From: HdN1 sp964473645
Lineage (GTDB): Bacteria > Pseudomonadota > Gammaproteobacteria > Pseudomonadales > Ketobacteraceae
Length of the DNA stretch: 64,000 nt
NCBI GenBank assembly: GCA_964473645.1
Contig: CAYYPW010000005.1
Coordinates: forward strand, 201,413 to 265,412
Reading direction: 5' to 3'
Part shown: positions 60,978 to 64,000 of the stretch, one piece after another
Layout: every line of letters starts with the position of its first letter
How positions within the stretch are numbered: position 1 is the stretch's first letter
Position numbers and translations under genes: made by a program
The notes under the pieces: model-generated
Told to the model about the DNA's origin: nothing
Seen by the model: only the letters and a program-made list of their open reading frames with translations
The model's database searches: none

Positions 60978-61613
60978 ATGCCTGCACAATCTGCCCTTGA
61001 TGCCGTCGCGCTGGTGCGTGATCCCAGTCATTTTTCGTGGTATGTAATACCGTTTTTACTTATCGTTTTCTACACGTATTTTCACGAGATCGACAAGGGT
61101 AACTGGAACCGTGTACTCGCAGCGCTGGCGTTTTGGGGCATGGATTTTTTTAATGAAATCTGGAACAGCCTGATTTTTCATTTCACCCAGTTTGCGCCGG
61201 CCTGGAGTGCGCCAGGGGATTCGGCGTATCTAATCTTTATTGGATTGAATATTGAAATCTGCTTCATGTTTGCGATATCCGGTATTGTTGCCACCATGGC
61301 AATTCCGGTGGATCGACACATGAAAATTCTCGGCATCAATAACCGTCTGTTTTTCGCCATCACCATGTCGATATTGTCGGTCTGCGTTGAGATGATCCTT
61401 AATCATGTGGGCGCGCTGCGTTGGGAGTGGGCGTGGTGGAATCGCGATGCCCCTTGGTTGATATTTTTATTCGGCTATCTGCCATTTTATCTCGTGTGTT
61501 ATTGGGTGTATGACATGACATCGAGAAAACGGCAAATTGCCACGGTAACGGCTATTTTCAGCTTTGATATTGGGTGTATGCTGGTGTTTGGTGTGTGGCT
61601 GGGGTGGATTTGA
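60978..61613 (+). CDS. Conserved multi-span membrane protein of unknown function
   Basis: About 211 residues with six predicted membrane helices (FSWYVIPFLLIVFYTYF first, FSFDIGCMLVFGVWLGWI last). The GAGG site supports the ATG at 60978 rather than the one five codons earlier. Charged and aromatic residues inside helices (FHEIDKGNW, FFNEIWNSLIFHF, CVEMILNHVGAL, WEWAWWNRDAPW) suggest a buried active or binding site. I do not recognise a family. Confidence 0.7.
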   Translation: MPAQSALDAVALVRDPSHFSWYVIPFLLIVFYTYFHEIDKGNWNRVLAALAFWGMDFFNEIWNSLIFHFTQFAPAWSAPGDSAYLIFIGLNIEICFMFAISGIVATMAIPVDRHMKILGINNRLFFAITMSILSVCVEMILNHVGALRWEWAWWNRDAPWLIFLFGYLPFYLVCYWVYDMTSRKRQIATVTAIFSFDIGCMLVFGVWLGWI

Positions 61614-61697
61614 CTTCCTCCACAAGCCGTTCGCCAGTAAAATGCTGTTTTCAGTTGAAGCGAGGGCATCCTACCCGTTTCGCTTTGGAGTAAAACA

Positions 61698-62219
61698 GTG
61701 AGCAGCGAAACAGAAACCAGTGCTGCATGGGTCGCCCTGCAGAATCCAAAATCGCCCAAAAATGTCGGCAATGTCATGCGCGCGGCAGGTTGTTTTGGCG
61801 TTAGCGGGGTTTTTTATTCGGGCCAGCGTTATTTGCGCGCCAGCGAATTCGTGACCGACACCAAGGATAATCACGAACATATTCCCCTGGTATGGAGCGA
61901 ACAATTGCAAGCGGTGTTGCCCGCAGGTGCCGTCCCGGTAGCGGTCGAGTTGGTGGAAGGGGCGACGCCGCTCATGCACTATTCGCATCCTGCGCATGCT
62001 TTTTATGTGTTTGGTCCAGAAGATGGAAGCGTCAGTCGCGAGCTTGTGCACTGGTGTCGCGACGTTATCTATATTCCCACCACAGGCTGTCTGAATCTGG
62101 CGGCGACAATCAATATCGTGCTTTACGATCGTTTGGCAAAATCAGGTTTTACGGGTAACGATGAACTGATTCGCAGCAGCCGCGACATCAATAACCGACT
62201 TAAACTGCGACCCACCTGA
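61698..62219 (+). CDS. TrmH/SpoU-family RNA 2'-O-methyltransferase
   Basis: A 173-residue SPOUT methyltransferase. GTG start with GGAG eight bases upstream. The three family motifs are present: motif 1 NPKSPKNVGNVMRAAGCF, motif 2 FVFGPEDGSVS-like (AFYVFGPEDGSVSREL), and motif 3 IPTTGCLNLAATINIVLYDR. It uses S-adenosylmethionine to methylate tRNA or rRNA ribose. There is no N-terminal RNA-binding extension, and the length is similar to TrmL-type enzymes, but the target nucleotide cannot be assigned from sequence alone. Confidence 0.9.
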   Translation: MSSETETSAAWVALQNPKSPKNVGNVMRAAGCFGVSGVFYSGQRYLRASEFVTDTKDNHEHIPLVWSEQLQAVLPAGAVPVAVELVEGATPLMHYSHPAHAFYVFGPEDGSVSRELVHWCRDVIYIPTTGCLNLAATINIVLYDRLAKSGFTGNDELIRSSRDINNRLKLRPT

Positions 62220-62323
62220 ATTCGCGATTTGCATTTCTATCTTTTTTGAACGGGTATGCCGAGTTGAAAAAGTGGGTGTATGCTTATTGGTAGAGACAAA
62301 AAACAAAAAAGGGAGATTTTACC

Positions 62324-62614
62324 ATGAGCCAAACATACGGTATTGAATCAGCCAAGCGACAGTCAGAAGGCTTGCAGCGCAAACCGGTGCGCTACGTAAT
62401 TATTATCGACACCGGCGGGGCAGCCATTGCCCGATTGTTTCTTGAAACACATCAACAGGTTGATGAGTTCGACGCTGGCGTACCTGAAGTGCTACAGATG
62501 ATTCAGGGGCTTGTGCCTGCCAAAGGGGCCTTGGGTGCAGAGTGGGATGCTGCGCTGAGAGGGCACAGCATGGCTGAAAGAGCTGCGGCAGAGGTCTACG
62601 CGCTGACTGTTTGA
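62324..62614 (+). CDS. Small conserved hypothetical protein
   Basis: A 96-residue protein with a strong GGGAG site nine bases before the ATG. The single recognisable feature is a beta-strand/loop YVIIIDTGGAAIARLFL followed by predicted helices. There are no cysteines and no signal peptide. Its end overlaps the convergent DUF1569 gene by 19 bases. It is not recognised as a known family. Confidence 0.65.
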   Translation: MSQTYGIESAKRQSEGLQRKPVRYVIIIDTGGAAIARLFLETHQQVDEFDAGVPEVLQMIQGLVPAKGALGAEWDAALRGHSMAERAAAEVYALTV

Positions 62615-63174
62615 ATATGGAACATCGAGAAGTGATTGGCGAGATGCATCGCATGAGCGAGTTCATATTCTGCCTTGGTCAGGTAGCCGTAAGCGAAATG
62701 TGGCCGAAATTCAGCCGGCCAAAACTGAAATGCCTCAATGGCCTTGCGCAAACGATCAGCCGCCACCGTGGCATCGGCTTGCGGCTCTAGTACCGGCGCA
62801 CCGGGGATCGGTTCTGCGATGTTATGAGTCATTCGTCCCCGCCATGCAAAGTACTCATAAGCTGCCACTCCCAGTGTGCGCTGGAAGAGGGCAGATTCTT
62901 CCTTCGGAAACCCTATCACCGAGAACTCAATGCTTTGGGCACAGTGGTTCAGTGTTTGTGCCCAATTCCACTCCGCGTCTGAGGTGAGCGTTTGAGCGCT
63001 GGCCAGCAGATTCAGTTCGACCAAGGCTTCATCAAGGGAGGCAAAGACCAGCTGGCGCTCTTTTGCTGTGGTGCCCTGGCAGCCACTGGTTACGCCGCCA
63101 ATCAAGGTCGCACCGGCGAGTGCTGTGGCCGATTTCACGAACTGTCGACGACGGGTATTCAAGTGGGCTGACAT
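62596..63174 (-). CDS. DUF1569 Tat-exported lipoprotein-like protein
   Basis: About 192 residues from the ATG giving a twin-arginine signal (NTRRRQFVKSATALAGATLIGG) with a possible lipobox VTSGC. The body has the DUF1569 (DinB-like four-helix) signature: WNWAQTLNHCAQSIEFSVIGFPKEES, RGRMTHNIAEPIPGAP, RPHFAYGYLTKAEYELAHAMHLANH. The conserved histidines could bind metal as in DinB proteins. The function is unknown. Confidence 0.87.
   Translation of the reverse strand: MSAHLNTRRRQFVKSATALAGATLIGGVTSGCQGTTAKERQLVFASLDEALVELNLLASAQTLTSDAEWNWAQTLNHCAQSIEFSVIGFPKEESALFQRTLGVAAYEYFAWRGRMTHNIAEPIPGAPVLEPQADATVAADRLRKAIEAFQFWPAEFRPHFAYGYLTKAEYELAHAMHLANHFSMFHIQTVSA

Positions 63175-64000
<826 letters not shown>

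Overview
The window looks like a chromosome segment of a Gram-negative, polysaccharide-degrading gammaproteobacterium. The evidence is the set of secreted carbohydrate-active enzymes with CBM6, lectin and beta/gamma-crystallin modules, Tat and lipoprotein signals, an RND efflux operon, class I DAHP synthase, imelysin/DUF1513 genes, and four AraC regulators with the N-terminal Arabinose_bd-type domain. A Cellvibrio-like relative is my best guess, by inference only. No rRNA, tRNA, CRISPR array, IS element or prophage was recognised.

Layout. 1-5.2 kb: a 5'-truncated REC-EAL regulator, a VOC protein, an HTH/ClpN-domain pair behind a palindrome-covered promoter, a secreted lipoprotein, an HPP-CBS membrane protein and a decayed acetyltransferase. 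5.3-6.9 kb: a DAHP synthase gene (aroH-like) behind an aromatic-rich leader peptide and a strong terminator, a classical attenuator layout. 7-10 kb: two AraC regulators and a DUF2789 protein. 10.4-12.9 kb: a cobalamin riboswitch followed by cobyrinate diamide synthase and the corrinoid adenosyltransferase. 13-24.7 kb: GFA protein, crotonase, a lamin-tail/metallo-beta-lactamase lipoprotein, a metalloprotease with a separately encoded propeptide-like partner, a GH16 glucanase, a patatin, and a large dihaem cytochrome resembling rubber oxygenase RoxA.

24.8-29.7 kb: an RND efflux operon (adaptor, pump, TetR) coupled by 4-bp overlaps, with two palindromic operators in front. 29.8-32.8 kb: a tight TlpA-DUF4266-DUF3570-ApbE operon; the DUF3570 protein carries a sequence matching the ApbE flavinylation motif, and the ApbE is a variant. 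33-37.2 kb: a monooxygenase/hydrolase/SDR operon divergent from a TetR gene. 37.5-42.9 kb: an apparent four-gene secreted operon (lectin-LamG-dihaem peroxidase, lectin-phosphoesterase, two small Cys-rich proteins). 43-46.5 kb: DUF1513 and two imelysins. 47-49.9 kb: an acyltransferase and a degenerate sensor kinase. 50-55.5 kb: a decayed glycosidase remnant and a 1500-residue secreted protein combining GH8, CBM6, F5/8-type, PHP and PL6 domains. 55.5-60.9 kb: two AraC regulators flanking a PLAT-like protein and a Tat-exported phospholipase C. The window ends with a membrane protein, a TrmH-family methyltransferase, two small genes, and a non-coding tail running into a TGTC tetranucleotide repeat cut by the window edge.

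The strongest candidates for undescribed biology are the TlpA-DUF4266-DUF3570-ApbE module, the lectin/dihaem/phosphoesterase operon, the GH8-PHP-PL6 fusion and the aromatic leader peptide.
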